This document shows positions 45,732 through 53,105 of a DNA stretch of 64,000 nucleotides, in pieces (position 1 is the first letter of the stretch; every line of letters begins with the position of its first letter). The notes under the pieces are model-generated. The model saw only the letters and a program-made list of their open reading frames with translations, searched no databases and had not been told where the DNA came from. The stretch is from M3007 sp046329435 (lineage in GTDB: Bacteria; Bacteroidota; Bacteroidia; Chitinophagales; Saprospiraceae): NCBI GenBank assembly GCA_046329435.1, contig JAXLUR010000008.1, forward strand, positions 248,001 to 312,000. Reading direction: 5' to 3'. Position numbers and translations under genes: made by a program.

Positions 45732-46929
45732 AGCGGGAGTGTTTGGTTGAAAACAAGGTGATGAGAAAACCTGCGAGGAAAACAAAAGAAAAAACGAAGA
45801 GCGCGTTGCCGAATCCGTGTAGCGACTCCACCAGCCAGCCGATGAAAAAGACGGCAGTAGCCGTAAATAACCTGCTGATATTGAAGCAAATACCCGTAGC
45901 CACGGAGCGTACCCCGGTTGGAAACAGTTCCGGAATATACACATTCAGGACGCCCTGACTGGCGCCGAAAAACACGGCGATCACCCCGATGCCTGCGTAG
46001 GTCAGCCAGCTGAGCGATTGGTTGAATTTAAACAGGTACACACTGGCCAGAAAACAACCGGCAAAGCACCACAGCAGAACGGTTTTTAACCCGAAGATCC
46101 TGCACAGCCAGCCCGAAACCAGTCCGCCGGCCAATCCGCCTGTCGCAAAAATCATCATGCTGACGCCTCTTGCCTGCTGGCCGTCTGAACCTGATATGAT
46201 GGTCTGAATCCAGGTGGGCAGCCAGGAAAATATGGCCCAGAGCCCGATCAGCATGGCGCCGTAGATAAGGCTGCCGATGATCAGGTTGCGCCAGAACACC
46301 ACGCCCGACGAACCGGGCGGTTTTTCTTCATTGCCCGCTGTTTTTCGAACGAGCCATTGATCGCTTTCCCGGATAAAAAAATGGTTGGCCACGACCAGCC
46401 CCAGGGGGATGAGGCCTTCCCAGAATGCCGCCCGCCACGACTGCACCGAATACGTGATGATTCCGGCTGAAAAAATGCCGACGGGGAAGCAGATCGACAA
46501 AATACCCAGGGCAACGCTTTTGCGGTCGGAAGGCCAGATTTCGGAGATAAAAACGGCGGAACTGAGCAAAATACCGCCGACGCCGAAGCCGCACAGCAGG
46601 CGGCAGACAATAAGTTGGCTGGCGCTCGTCACCCCGACCGTCGCGACGGTAAAGAGTCCGATACAAAGAACCGAAGCCTGCAGACCGAATTTGCGCCCCA
46701 GGCGGTCGCCGAAATAACCCAGCACGATACCCCCCAGCAACATGCCGTAGATAAAGGAGGCGTTGAGCGCCGCGCCGGTTTTTTCCTCCTGCCCGGGCGC
46801 TGCCAGATCGCGCAGGATTTCAGGCAGGAAGGACGACACCAGGGTGGAATTTAATCCGCCCAGCAGGCCGCCGGCGAAGCACAGGCCAAAAGCGAGATAA
46901 CGGTATCGGGCAAGCGGCGCTTCACGCAT
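45712..46929 (-). CDS. MFS transporter
   Basis: 405 residues, twelve predicted helices, major facilitator superfamily. Motif A is GYFGDRLGRKFG between helices 2 and 3; AVFISEIWPSDRKSVALGI and NVYIPELFPTGVRSVATGI are the paired motifs of the sugar/aromatic-acid transporter (AAHS/SP-like) branch. The gene overlaps both neighbours (8 and 20 bp), so expression is tightly coupled to the two AhpD-like proteins. The substrate is not evident. Confidence 0.87.
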   Translation of the reverse strand: MREAPLARYRYLAFGLCFAGGLLGGLNSTLVSSFLPEILRDLAAPGQEEKTGAALNASFIYGMLLGGIVLGYFGDRLGRKFGLQASVLCIGLFTVATVGVTSASQLIVCRLLCGFGVGGILLSSAVFISEIWPSDRKSVALGILSICFPVGIFSAGIITYSVQSWRAAFWEGLIPLGLVVANHFFIRESDQWLVRKTAGNEEKPPGSSGVVFWRNLIIGSLIYGAMLIGLWAIFSWLPTWIQTIISGSDGQQARGVSMMIFATGGLAGGLVSGWLCRIFGLKTVLLWCFAGCFLASVYLFKFNQSLSWLTYAGIGVIAVFFGASQGVLNVYIPELFPTGVRSVATGICFNISRLFTATAVFFIGWLVESLHGFGNALFVFSFVFLAGFLITLFSTKHSRYGIHTT

Positions 46930-47494
46930 ATTGTTTGTCCTTGAGTTGGTCGTAGCCCTGTACGGGCCGGTGATAGCCCTTTTCTTTCAGCCTTTGAGCC
47001 ATTTCGGCATAATACACCGGGTCGGAAGGCGCAAAGGTGCCGAGCCCGTCCACATAGCGGTTGTAAAAGCAGAACAAGGCGGCGATCATCACCGTATCGT
47101 GGATTTCGCGGTCGCTGGCCCCTGCCTGACGGGCTTTTTCCACCGATTGGGCAGTCACGTTTTTGCCGCTTTCCTGCGCTTGCAGGGCAATGGTGAGCAA
47201 CGCTTTCATTTTATCGCTGACGGGCGCCGTCTGATAGTCCTCCCGTACTTTTTTCGACACTTCATCGCTGCCGAAATAGGCATCGGCGGCAGCGGCATGC
47301 GAAGTGGTGCAATACACGCATTCGTTCTTGCCGGAAACAGCCGTGGCGATCAGTTCCCTTTCCGCTTCAGTGAGTGTGGATTCGCCGCGTAGCAGGATTT
47401 GAGTGAGTTCGCGCAGGGGCTCGGCGGTATCTTTGCGGTATTCGAGCAGGCCGGTGACGCCTGGCAGGTGCGCTTCCAGTTGGATGTGAGCCAT
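46922..47494 (-). CDS. AhpD-like carboxymuconolactone-decarboxylase family protein (copy 2)
   Basis: 190 residues, first gene of the operon. The redox motif is ECVYCTTSHA (Cys59, Cys62, His66). Its architecture parallels copy 1 (GERELI/AERELIA, ASDREIHDTVMIAALFCFYN), marking the two as paralogues separated by the transporter gene. They are clearly diverged, so not a recent duplication. AhpD-type alkylhydroperoxidase activity is a reasonable guess only. Confidence 0.85.
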   Translation of the reverse strand: MAHIQLEAHLPGVTGLLEYRKDTAEPLRELTQILLRGESTLTEAERELIATAVSGKNECVYCTTSHAAAADAYFGSDEVSKKVREDYQTAPVSDKMKALLTIALQAQESGKNVTAQSVEKARQAGASDREIHDTVMIAALFCFYNRYVDGLGTFAPSDPVYYAEMAQRLKEKGYHRPVQGYDQLKDKQYA

Positions 47495-47526
47495 GAGGGT
47501 AGTGTTATAATACAGGACGATAGTTC

Positions 47527-47686
47527 ACGGCTGTCTGAAAAATCGCCTTTGCGCCGGACAAGCCAAGGGATTGTCGGGTTCTAAAACCCAAAAGCCGGGA
47601 TGAAGCCATTGATCATTCCACCCATCCGCGTCCTCTCCGGCGTCCATTTGCGCTATCCGCGGGAAAACAACTTAAGAGACAGCCTC
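47527..47686. repeat. Structured 160-bp repeat, copy 2 (upstream of the AhpD/MFS operon)
   Basis: It aligns with 43871-44028 nearly gap-free in the same orientation, at roughly 70% identity by eye. Shared blocks are CCGGGATGAAGCCA, TGCGCTATC and GCGGGAAAACAACTTA. The terminal inverted repeat is GGCTGTCT/AGACAGCC, differing from copy 1 by a compensated base pair. The internal hairpin is GGGTT-CTAA-AACCC. It begins 32 bp upstream of the AhpD copy 2 start. Confidence 0.85.
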
Positions 47687-47731
47687 TTTGCGGAGCAAGT
47701 TATCTGTTTTCCCTGAAAAGGGGGATATATA

Positions 47732-47809
47732 AACGTTATGCCGCGATGCAGCACGCACACCCCCTTTTTATTGCATGGGCGAAAGCGTGCCGCATCGCGG
47801 CATAACGTT
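47732..47809. repeat. 25-bp inverted repeat (24/25) with 28-nt loop
   Basis: The arms at 47732-47756 and 47785-47809 start and end with AACGTTATGCCGCGATGC and its complement. The loop contains CCCCCTTTTT, which could instead pair with AAAAGGGGG at 47716-47724, giving two competing folds. It lies between the operon's upstream repeat and the 3' end of the YebC gene. This and the preceding repeat fill most of the 364-bp gap. Confidence 0.8.
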
Positions 47810-47858
47810 AGTGGCGTCCGGTATTGCGGAGCAGGAAATGCCGCGCAAACAGGCGCGG

Positions 47859-48575
47859 TTATTCCGACATATCCATCGTGTGGAACACGTTGAGCACGTC
47901 GTCGTCTTCTTCAAGGCGGTCGATGAGTTTGATCACCTGTTCCACCTCCGAATCCGAGAGTTTTTTGGTCATGGTCGGAATCCATTCCAGCTGGGCGCTG
48001 TTCGGTTCGATACCGCGGTCTTCGAGGGCTTTTTGCATCGCGCCGAAATCCTTGAAATCGGTGTACAGCACCATATCCTCCTCTTCCGGTTTGATTTCCT
48101 CGAGGCCTGCGTCGATCAGTTCGAGTTCGAGATCATCCCAGTTGCGGCCTTCTGCCTTAACTTTGAACACGCCTTTGCGGTTGAACATATAGCTCACGCT
48201 GCCGGAGGTGCCGAGCGCGCCGCCGCCGCGGTCGAAGTGCATGCGCACATTGGCCACGGTACGGGTGGGGTTGTCGGTGGCTGTTTCCACCAGCACGGCC
48301 ACGCCGTGCGGGCCGTAGCCTTCGTACACCACTTCCTGGTAGTTATCTGCGTCTTTGCCCGCTGCTTTTTTAATGGCATTTTCGACGTTGGATTTCGGCA
48401 TATTGGCCGCCTTGGCATTCTGAATGGCTACCCGAAGGCGGGGGTTGTAGTCGGGGTTTTCACCGCCGGCCTTTACGGCAAGGGCGATTTCGCGCCCGAT
48501 ACGGGTAAAGGTTTTGGCCATGCCGGCCCAACGTTTAAACTTACGTTCCTTTCGGAATTCAAACGCGCGTCCCAT
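47859..48575 (-). CDS. yebC: YebC/PmpR family regulator
   Basis: 238 residues from the ATG at 48575, matching the usual family length. Signature segments are MGRAFEFRKERKFKRW, KTFTRIGREIALAVKAGG, NMPKSNVENAIKKAAG and YEGYGPHGVAVLVETATDN. YebC-like proteins act as transcription factors or as translation factors that relieve stalling at proline stretches, depending on the subgroup. A TACTTTTG -7 box lies on the minus strand at 48621-48628. Confidence 0.92.
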   Translation of the reverse strand: MGRAFEFRKERKFKRWAGMAKTFTRIGREIALAVKAGGENPDYNPRLRVAIQNAKAANMPKSNVENAIKKAAGKDADNYQEVVYEGYGPHGVAVLVETATDNPTRTVANVRMHFDRGGGALGTSGSVSYMFNRKGVFKVKAEGRNWDDLELELIDAGLEEIKPEEEDMVLYTDFKDFGAMQKALEDRGIEPNSAQLEWIPTMTKKLSDSEVEQVIKLIDRLEEDDDVLNVFHTMDMSE

Positions 48576-48620
48576 GCTGCGTAATTTGATTTTGGTAAAG
48601 AGTCTTTTTGAAAAGCGGCG

Positions 48621-48628
48621 CAAAAGTA
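48621..48628 (-). promoter_or_regulatory. Candidate -7 box TACTTTTG for yebC
   Basis: It matches TAnnTTTG, 46 bp upstream of the YebC start on the minus strand. The nearest TTG lies only 13 bp further upstream, shorter than the usual spacing. Confidence 0.4.
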
Positions 48629-48735
48629 GGGAATCCCTTTGCAAGAAAAAAAGCCGTACGGGAGTACGTGGCACTAAAAATTGGCATGAAATGCCCAACT
48701 TTGCGGCGTTTCTTTAACCTAAACAGGAGTTTCCC

Positions 48736-49431
48736 ATGAAAAATGTGTTATCGTTCAGCTTGTTTTTGCTGCTCAGTGTTCCTTTTGTACAGGTAGGATG
48801 CCAGAACACGCCTCCTTCCGGCAGCCACAGCGGCGATATCGAGGTGTCGGCAGCTGCCCTCAAGACCGCTGAATGGGCCGGCTTCAAATACGAATCGGTG
48901 CTGGAACAGGCCAAAACCGGCGACCACAAAGCCATTCGTGAATTTTTTGAATTCAACAGTGTCGTCGATGGCTCCGACGCGCTGGGCCACGCCGTTTCCT
49001 GCCTCGAACTTATTGCCGTGGCCGGAGATTTCGAAGTGGCACGGGTGCTGCAGACCGCCAAACCGAACCTGCGCGCACTGGTCAAGGAACGCCTTGTTCT
49101 TGCCCAGGGACGGACGAAAAAAACCGAACTGCAAAAGCCCCTCGCGGAATGGGCGCCCGACGTCTGGGCTGCCCTCAATGGCAAACCCCTTCCCGTAATT
49201 CCTGATTCCGCTATCGGAAAACAGGGCCTCCGTACCATGGAAGAAACCAAGGTAAACAACCCCCAGGCCCCCGACTCGACGGCAGCCCGCACCGCCACTG
49301 ACGCCCAGCTGGCGCCTCCGGCACAGGGCGAGGGCGATCCGCGCGGCGAAACACCTCAACCCGCCGCCAAACCCAAACAACCGGCCGCCAATGCCCCCAA
49401 ACAACAGGCCGCTCCAAAACAAAAACAATAA
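48736..49431 (+). CDS. Lipoprotein of unknown function with Pro/Gln/Ala/Lys-rich tail
   Basis: 231 residues. A lipoprotein signal (VPFVQVGCQN, lipid on Cys22) is followed by a helical domain to about 140 (KTAEWAGFKYESVLEQAK, REFFEFNSVVDGSDALGH). The last ~60 residues are low-complexity (QPAAKPKQPAANAPKQQ), probably a flexible or wall-interacting tail. I do not recognise the family. It shares orientation with the adenosyltransferase gene but a hairpin lies between them. Confidence 0.7.
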   Translation: MKNVLSFSLFLLLSVPFVQVGCQNTPPSGSHSGDIEVSAAALKTAEWAGFKYESVLEQAKTGDHKAIREFFEFNSVVDGSDALGHAVSCLELIAVAGDFEVARVLQTAKPNLRALVKERLVLAQGRTKKTELQKPLAEWAPDVWAALNGKPLPVIPDSAIGKQGLRTMEETKVNNPQAPDSTAARTATDAQLAPPAQGEGDPRGETPQPAAKPKQPAANAPKQQAAPKQKQ

Positions 49432-49444
49432 CTCGTTCGTTGTT

Positions 49445-49485
49445 GGCGCCGTCTTGCCTCCTCTTCCACACAACAGGACGGCGCC
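49445..49485 (+). terminator. Possible hairpin terminator between lipoprotein and adenosyltransferase genes
   Basis: GGCGCCGTC (49445-49453) and GACGGCGCC (49477-49485) form a perfect 9-bp GC-rich stem with a 23-nt loop. There is no U-tract after it, so termination is uncertain; it could be an attenuator-like leader structure for the downstream gene. Confidence 0.4.
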
Positions 49486-49502
49486 GACAAGCTCTCAGAC
49501 AA

Positions 49503-50054
49503 ATGGCTTTCCGAATTTACACCAAGACCGGCGATAAAGGCGACACCGCCCTCTTTGGAGGGCGCCGCGTCCCGAAAAGCCATTTGCGCGTGGACGCCTA
49601 CGGCACCGTGGACGAGCTCAATTCCTTTATCGGTATGCTGCGCGATACGCAGAACGAGGAACATCTGCGCGAAGTGCTGGCCGAAGTGCAAAACCGACTG
49701 TTTTCGCTGGGCGCTCACCTGGCATCCGACCCCGACAAGAACCCCGCGCCGCCCGACCTGAACGAGGGCGATATCCGGATGCTCGAACAGGAAATCGACG
49801 CGATGGACGCCGAACTTCCGCCGCTCAAAAATTTTGTCTTGCCCGGCGGACACCTGACCGTTTCCCTTTGCCACGTGTGCCGCACGGTTTGCCGACGCGC
49901 TGAGCGACTGGTCGTCGCCCTGGATCGCAAGGCGCCGGTCTCCGAGCTGGCACTGCAATACCTCAATCGCCTTTCCGATTACTTTTTCGTGTTGTCGCGC
50001 ATGCTCGCACAACAAATGGATGCCGAAGAAGTTATCTGGAAACCCCGAACGTAA
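49503..50054 (+). CDS. pduO: PduO-type cob(I)alamin adenosyltransferase
   Basis: 183 residues from the ATG at 49503. The N-terminal motif YTKTGDKGDTALFGGRRVPK and VDAYGTVDELNSFIG bind ATP. FVLPGGHLTVSLCHVCRTVC, RRAERLV and YLNRLSDYFFVLSRM complete the PduO/MMAB family signature. The enzyme makes adenosylcobalamin for methylmalonyl-CoA mutase or other B12 enzymes, but none is encoded nearby. Confidence 0.93.
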   Translation: MAFRIYTKTGDKGDTALFGGRRVPKSHLRVDAYGTVDELNSFIGMLRDTQNEEHLREVLAEVQNRLFSLGAHLASDPDKNPAPPDLNEGDIRMLEQEIDAMDAELPPLKNFVLPGGHLTVSLCHVCRTVCRRAERLVVALDRKAPVSELALQYLNRLSDYFFVLSRMLAQQMDAEEVIWKPRT

Positions 50055-50113
50055 GGAAGCAGCCGCCGGCGCAATAATTCACCCCCCGCCGCCGCAACAT
50101 AGAACAATACAAC

Positions 50114-51499
50114 ATGAATTGGCTCAGGACAATCGGCCCGGGCAATTTGCCGTCACTCATCGGTCCGGCCGATCCGCGCGGCTGGTCGCCCTTGCTGCTG
50201 GCCGCCTTTGCGGCAGTGCTGGCTGCTTTTTTGCTGCCCACGCAGGCGCCCTTTCCGTACCGATATGAAGAGGACCAACCCTGGCTCTACAAAAGCCTGA
50301 GCGCTCCTTTTGATTACGAGGTGTTGTACCCCGAAGACCAGGTGGAGACGGCAACGGCCAAAGTGGAGGCCGAACACGGCCCCTATCTGGTTACGAATGC
50401 CGAAATTGCAAGGCGGAGCGGAAAACGTTTTTCCGAATTGCTTGCCGAACAAGCTTCTGTCAGCCGGCACGACCCCCAGTTTGCCGATCTGACGGCCAAT
50501 CCGGGCACCTACGATGCCTATGGTCGCGCCCTGCTCGACAGGATCTACGCCATCGGTATTCTGTCGCCTGAAGCGGAAACCTTTTTGCGCGATGCCCCGA
50601 GCCGGCAGGTGTATGTATCTGCCGGAAATACAGTCCGGAAGCTTGCTTCCGACCAGTTGTTTACCCTCTCCCGCGCGCGTGACCTGCTGACCGATTCACT
50701 GCCGTTCAGCAACCTCCGGCAACCAGAAATGCTCCTGCCCATGCTGGAAAAATGCCTGGCCCCCAATCTGTTTTATTCCGACTCACTGACCAGGGAAGCG
50801 CTCCGCGCAAAACGCGCCGCTGTGTTGAGCACTGGTATCGTGGTCAGGAAAGGGGAAACCATTATTGACCATCATGAACTCGTGACGCCGGAAATCGCGC
50901 AAAAACTGGACTCTCTGGCGCGGCGTTACGAACAGCCCGGCGGATGGCCCCGGCTCGCGGGGTACGCCCTCCTGGCTTTTTTGTTGTTCGCCGTTTTTTT
51001 CTACTGGCTGAAAAAAGATGCGCTGCTTGCCTGGCAGTCGCGGGAGGGCTTGTTGCTCTTGCCGGGCCTGTCGCTGTTGTGCATCCTGCTCGTCAACCTC
51101 GCGCAGCAGTTTGCCGCCGCAGCCCCGCTGATGCTGCCCCTGGCGGCCTTGCCCTGGATATTAAAACCTCGTTACGGCGTGGTCACCGCGCTGGCGCTCT
51201 GGGCGCTGACGATCCTGCTGACCGCTTTTGCGCTCGATTGGGGCATGGGCTGGCTGCTGATTCAAACGGTCTTCGTGTCGGCGAGCCTGCTGATGCCGCA
51301 TGCCCGGCATTGGCAGGGATATGTGCTTGGCGCGCTGGTCAATGTCGGCGCCGCGGGTCTGGCCTGGCAGGCCTCGGCCTGGGCCGGCCGCCTTCCCGCG
51401 GCCTTGCAAACCCCCGATGTCTTGTTGTTCCTCCTGTTGTCGGCCCTGCTGTGCGGCGCAGCCGCGGCCGTAAAATGGAACGCGGATGGCGTGAATTGA
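50114..51499 (+). CDS. 7TMR-HDED/7TM receptor-like protein lacking the HD domain
   Basis: 461 residues. An N-terminal helix (~27-42) leads into a ~230-residue extracytoplasmic region typical of 7TMR-HDED proteins (WLYKSLSAPFDYEVLYPEDQ, PYLVTNAEIARRSGKRF, VLSTGIVVRKGETIIDHHEL). Seven membrane helices follow (from ~275 to 456). In PgpH/YqfF-type proteins this module is followed by a cytoplasmic HD domain that hydrolyses cyclic di-AMP. Here the protein stops after the last helix (AAVKWNADGVN) and only 57 bp remain before the convergent SusD gene end. No HD sequence is found in any frame. Confidence 0.8.
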   Translation: MNWLRTIGPGNLPSLIGPADPRGWSPLLLAAFAAVLAAFLLPTQAPFPYRYEEDQPWLYKSLSAPFDYEVLYPEDQVETATAKVEAEHGPYLVTNAEIARRSGKRFSELLAEQASVSRHDPQFADLTANPGTYDAYGRALLDRIYAIGILSPEAETFLRDAPSRQVYVSAGNTVRKLASDQLFTLSRARDLLTDSLPFSNLRQPEMLLPMLEKCLAPNLFYSDSLTREALRAKRAAVLSTGIVVRKGETIIDHHELVTPEIAQKLDSLARRYEQPGGWPRLAGYALLAFLLFAVFFYWLKKDALLAWQSREGLLLLPGLSLLCILLVNLAQQFAAAAPLMLPLAALPWILKPRYGVVTALALWALTILLTAFALDWGMGWLLIQTVFVSASLLMPHARHWQGYVLGALVNVGAAGLAWQASAWAGRLPAALQTPDVLLFLLLSALLCGAAAAVKWNADGVN

Positions 51500-51556
51500 G
51501 GCATAGACCCCGTTTTCAGCGCCACCCGCGTTTTACCCGGATGCTGATTTCCGAAC

Positions 51557-53056
51557 CTAGTTATAGAGCGGATTTTGTTCGATCTGACCGTTGGTCAGGT
51601 CCACTTCTGTTTGCGGAATGGGGAGCAGTTCGTGTTTGCCGGGGGTAAAATTGGTTTTGCCTGCCGCCTGCATGGCGCTTGCGGCGCGGCCCCAGCGGAG
51701 CAGGTCGAACCAGCGCTGCTGTTCCATCGCCAGTTCCACGCGGCGTTCGCGGTAGATCTTTTCCCGCAACTGGGTTTGATCCGTGACCGTCACATCGGGC
51801 AACAGACCCGGCAGGGGCACAGGACTGGAATCGCGGGCGCGTTTGCGTACCATGTTGAGGTAAATCAGCGCCTGGGCGAATTTGCCGTTTTCGTTGAGGG
51901 CTTCGGCAGCCAGCAGCAAGAGGTCGGCATAGCGGATGATGCGAATGTTGCCCGGGCCGTTGTCCTGCAAACCAGGGTGCGAAGGCACCCATGCTTTTTT
52001 GTTGTAGCGCGGCTGGAAGATTTGCGGATTGGGCTGCACGACCGTGCCGTCGGGCAACTGGTCGCCTTCATAAATGATCGTCGCTTTGCGCCGCGGATCG
52101 AGGCTGTTTTCATACGATGCGATCAGGTTGTCGGAAGGCCGGTTGAAGCCCCAGCCGAGGTTGGGCACCCCGCGCACGCCCTGCACCATGTTGTAAGGCG
52201 ATGAGCCGGGGCCAGCCGATTGTTGCGTGGGCAAGGCCACCGCCTGCATTTCGAACACCGACTCGCTGCTGTTTTCGCCGCTGAGCGTGAAGACGTCGGC
52301 GTACTTCGGCAGCAGGGCATAACGCCCCGAATTGATGATGTCGAGCAGGTAGGTTTCCGCCTGTGCGTAGTCTTTTTTCAACATGTACAACTTGGCCAGC
52401 AGCGCCTGTGCTGCGCCTTTGGTGACGCGGCCTTTGTCGGCGGCAGGGTAGTCTTCCTTGTTGGGCAGCGTATTGATGGCGTCTTTCAGGTCGCGTTCGA
52501 TCTGGTCGTACACCTCGCTGACCGGCTGACGGCTTTGCTCGTAGTATTCTTCCGACGTCAGCGTGGTGGTGATGACCGGTAATTTGCCAAACCATTGCAC
52601 CAGCAGGTAGTAGCTGTACGCCCGCAGGAACTTGCATTCGCCCACCAGACGGTCGCGCAGGGCGGGGTCCATGTCGATGTTCGGAATGTTCTCGATGGCG
52701 ATGTTGGCGCGGGCGATGGCCCGGTAGTAGCCGCGGTACACCGCGCTGAAATAGGTGTTGGACGGGTCGAAAGCAAAGTTGTCGATTTCGGCCAACGGCG
52801 GCTGGTCGTCGGGGATGGAGCCCTTGTCGGCATCGTCGCTGATGATGTCGGTGACGCCCAGATAGCCCAGGGCGATGCAGTCGAAGGAGCGGAACTGCTC
52901 ATAGACGGCGTTGGTCGCCTCGACAGCCTGATCGGAAGTCTGGAAGAATTTATCGAAAGTCAGCTCGCCCGGCGGCTGGCGGTCCAGAAAGTTTTTCTGG
53001 CAGGCGCCGGCGCCCAGCAGGAGCAGGAGAGTGGATAGAAGATATTTGCTTTTCAT
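51557..53056 (-). CDS. SusD/RagB family glycan-binding lipoprotein
   Basis: 499 residues from the ATG at 53056. A lipoprotein signal (LLLLLGAGACQK, lipid on Cys19) is followed by the SusD-family N-terminus FLDRQPPGELT. TPR-like helices (CKFLRAYSYYLLVQWFGKLP, GAAQALLAKLYMLKKDYAQA) and the C-terminal YRERRVELAMEQQRWFDLLR block follow. It should sit on the outer membrane and deliver glycan fragments to the partner SusC. It is the last gene of the locus, 49 bp after susC. Confidence 0.93.
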   Translation of the reverse strand: MKSKYLLSTLLLLLGAGACQKNFLDRQPPGELTFDKFFQTSDQAVEATNAVYEQFRSFDCIALGYLGVTDIISDDADKGSIPDDQPPLAEIDNFAFDPSNTYFSAVYRGYYRAIARANIAIENIPNIDMDPALRDRLVGECKFLRAYSYYLLVQWFGKLPVITTTLTSEEYYEQSRQPVSEVYDQIERDLKDAINTLPNKEDYPAADKGRVTKGAAQALLAKLYMLKKDYAQAETYLLDIINSGRYALLPKYADVFTLSGENSSESVFEMQAVALPTQQSAGPGSSPYNMVQGVRGVPNLGWGFNRPSDNLIASYENSLDPRRKATIIYEGDQLPDGTVVQPNPQIFQPRYNKKAWVPSHPGLQDNGPGNIRIIRYADLLLLAAEALNENGKFAQALIYLNMVRKRARDSSPVPLPGLLPDVTVTDQTQLREKIYRERRVELAMEQQRWFDLLRWGRAASAMQAAGKTNFTPGKHELLPIPQTEVDLTNGQIEQNPLYN

Positions 53057-53105
53057 GTTGACAATCAATTTCTTTTGAGAAAATGGAATGTTCCGCTATT
53101 GCGCC

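Noticed and set aside
43871..47686. Composite transposon
   Set aside because: No transposase, no target-site duplication that I can see, and repeats of ~158 bp with ~70% identity; cassette movement remains only a hypothesis.
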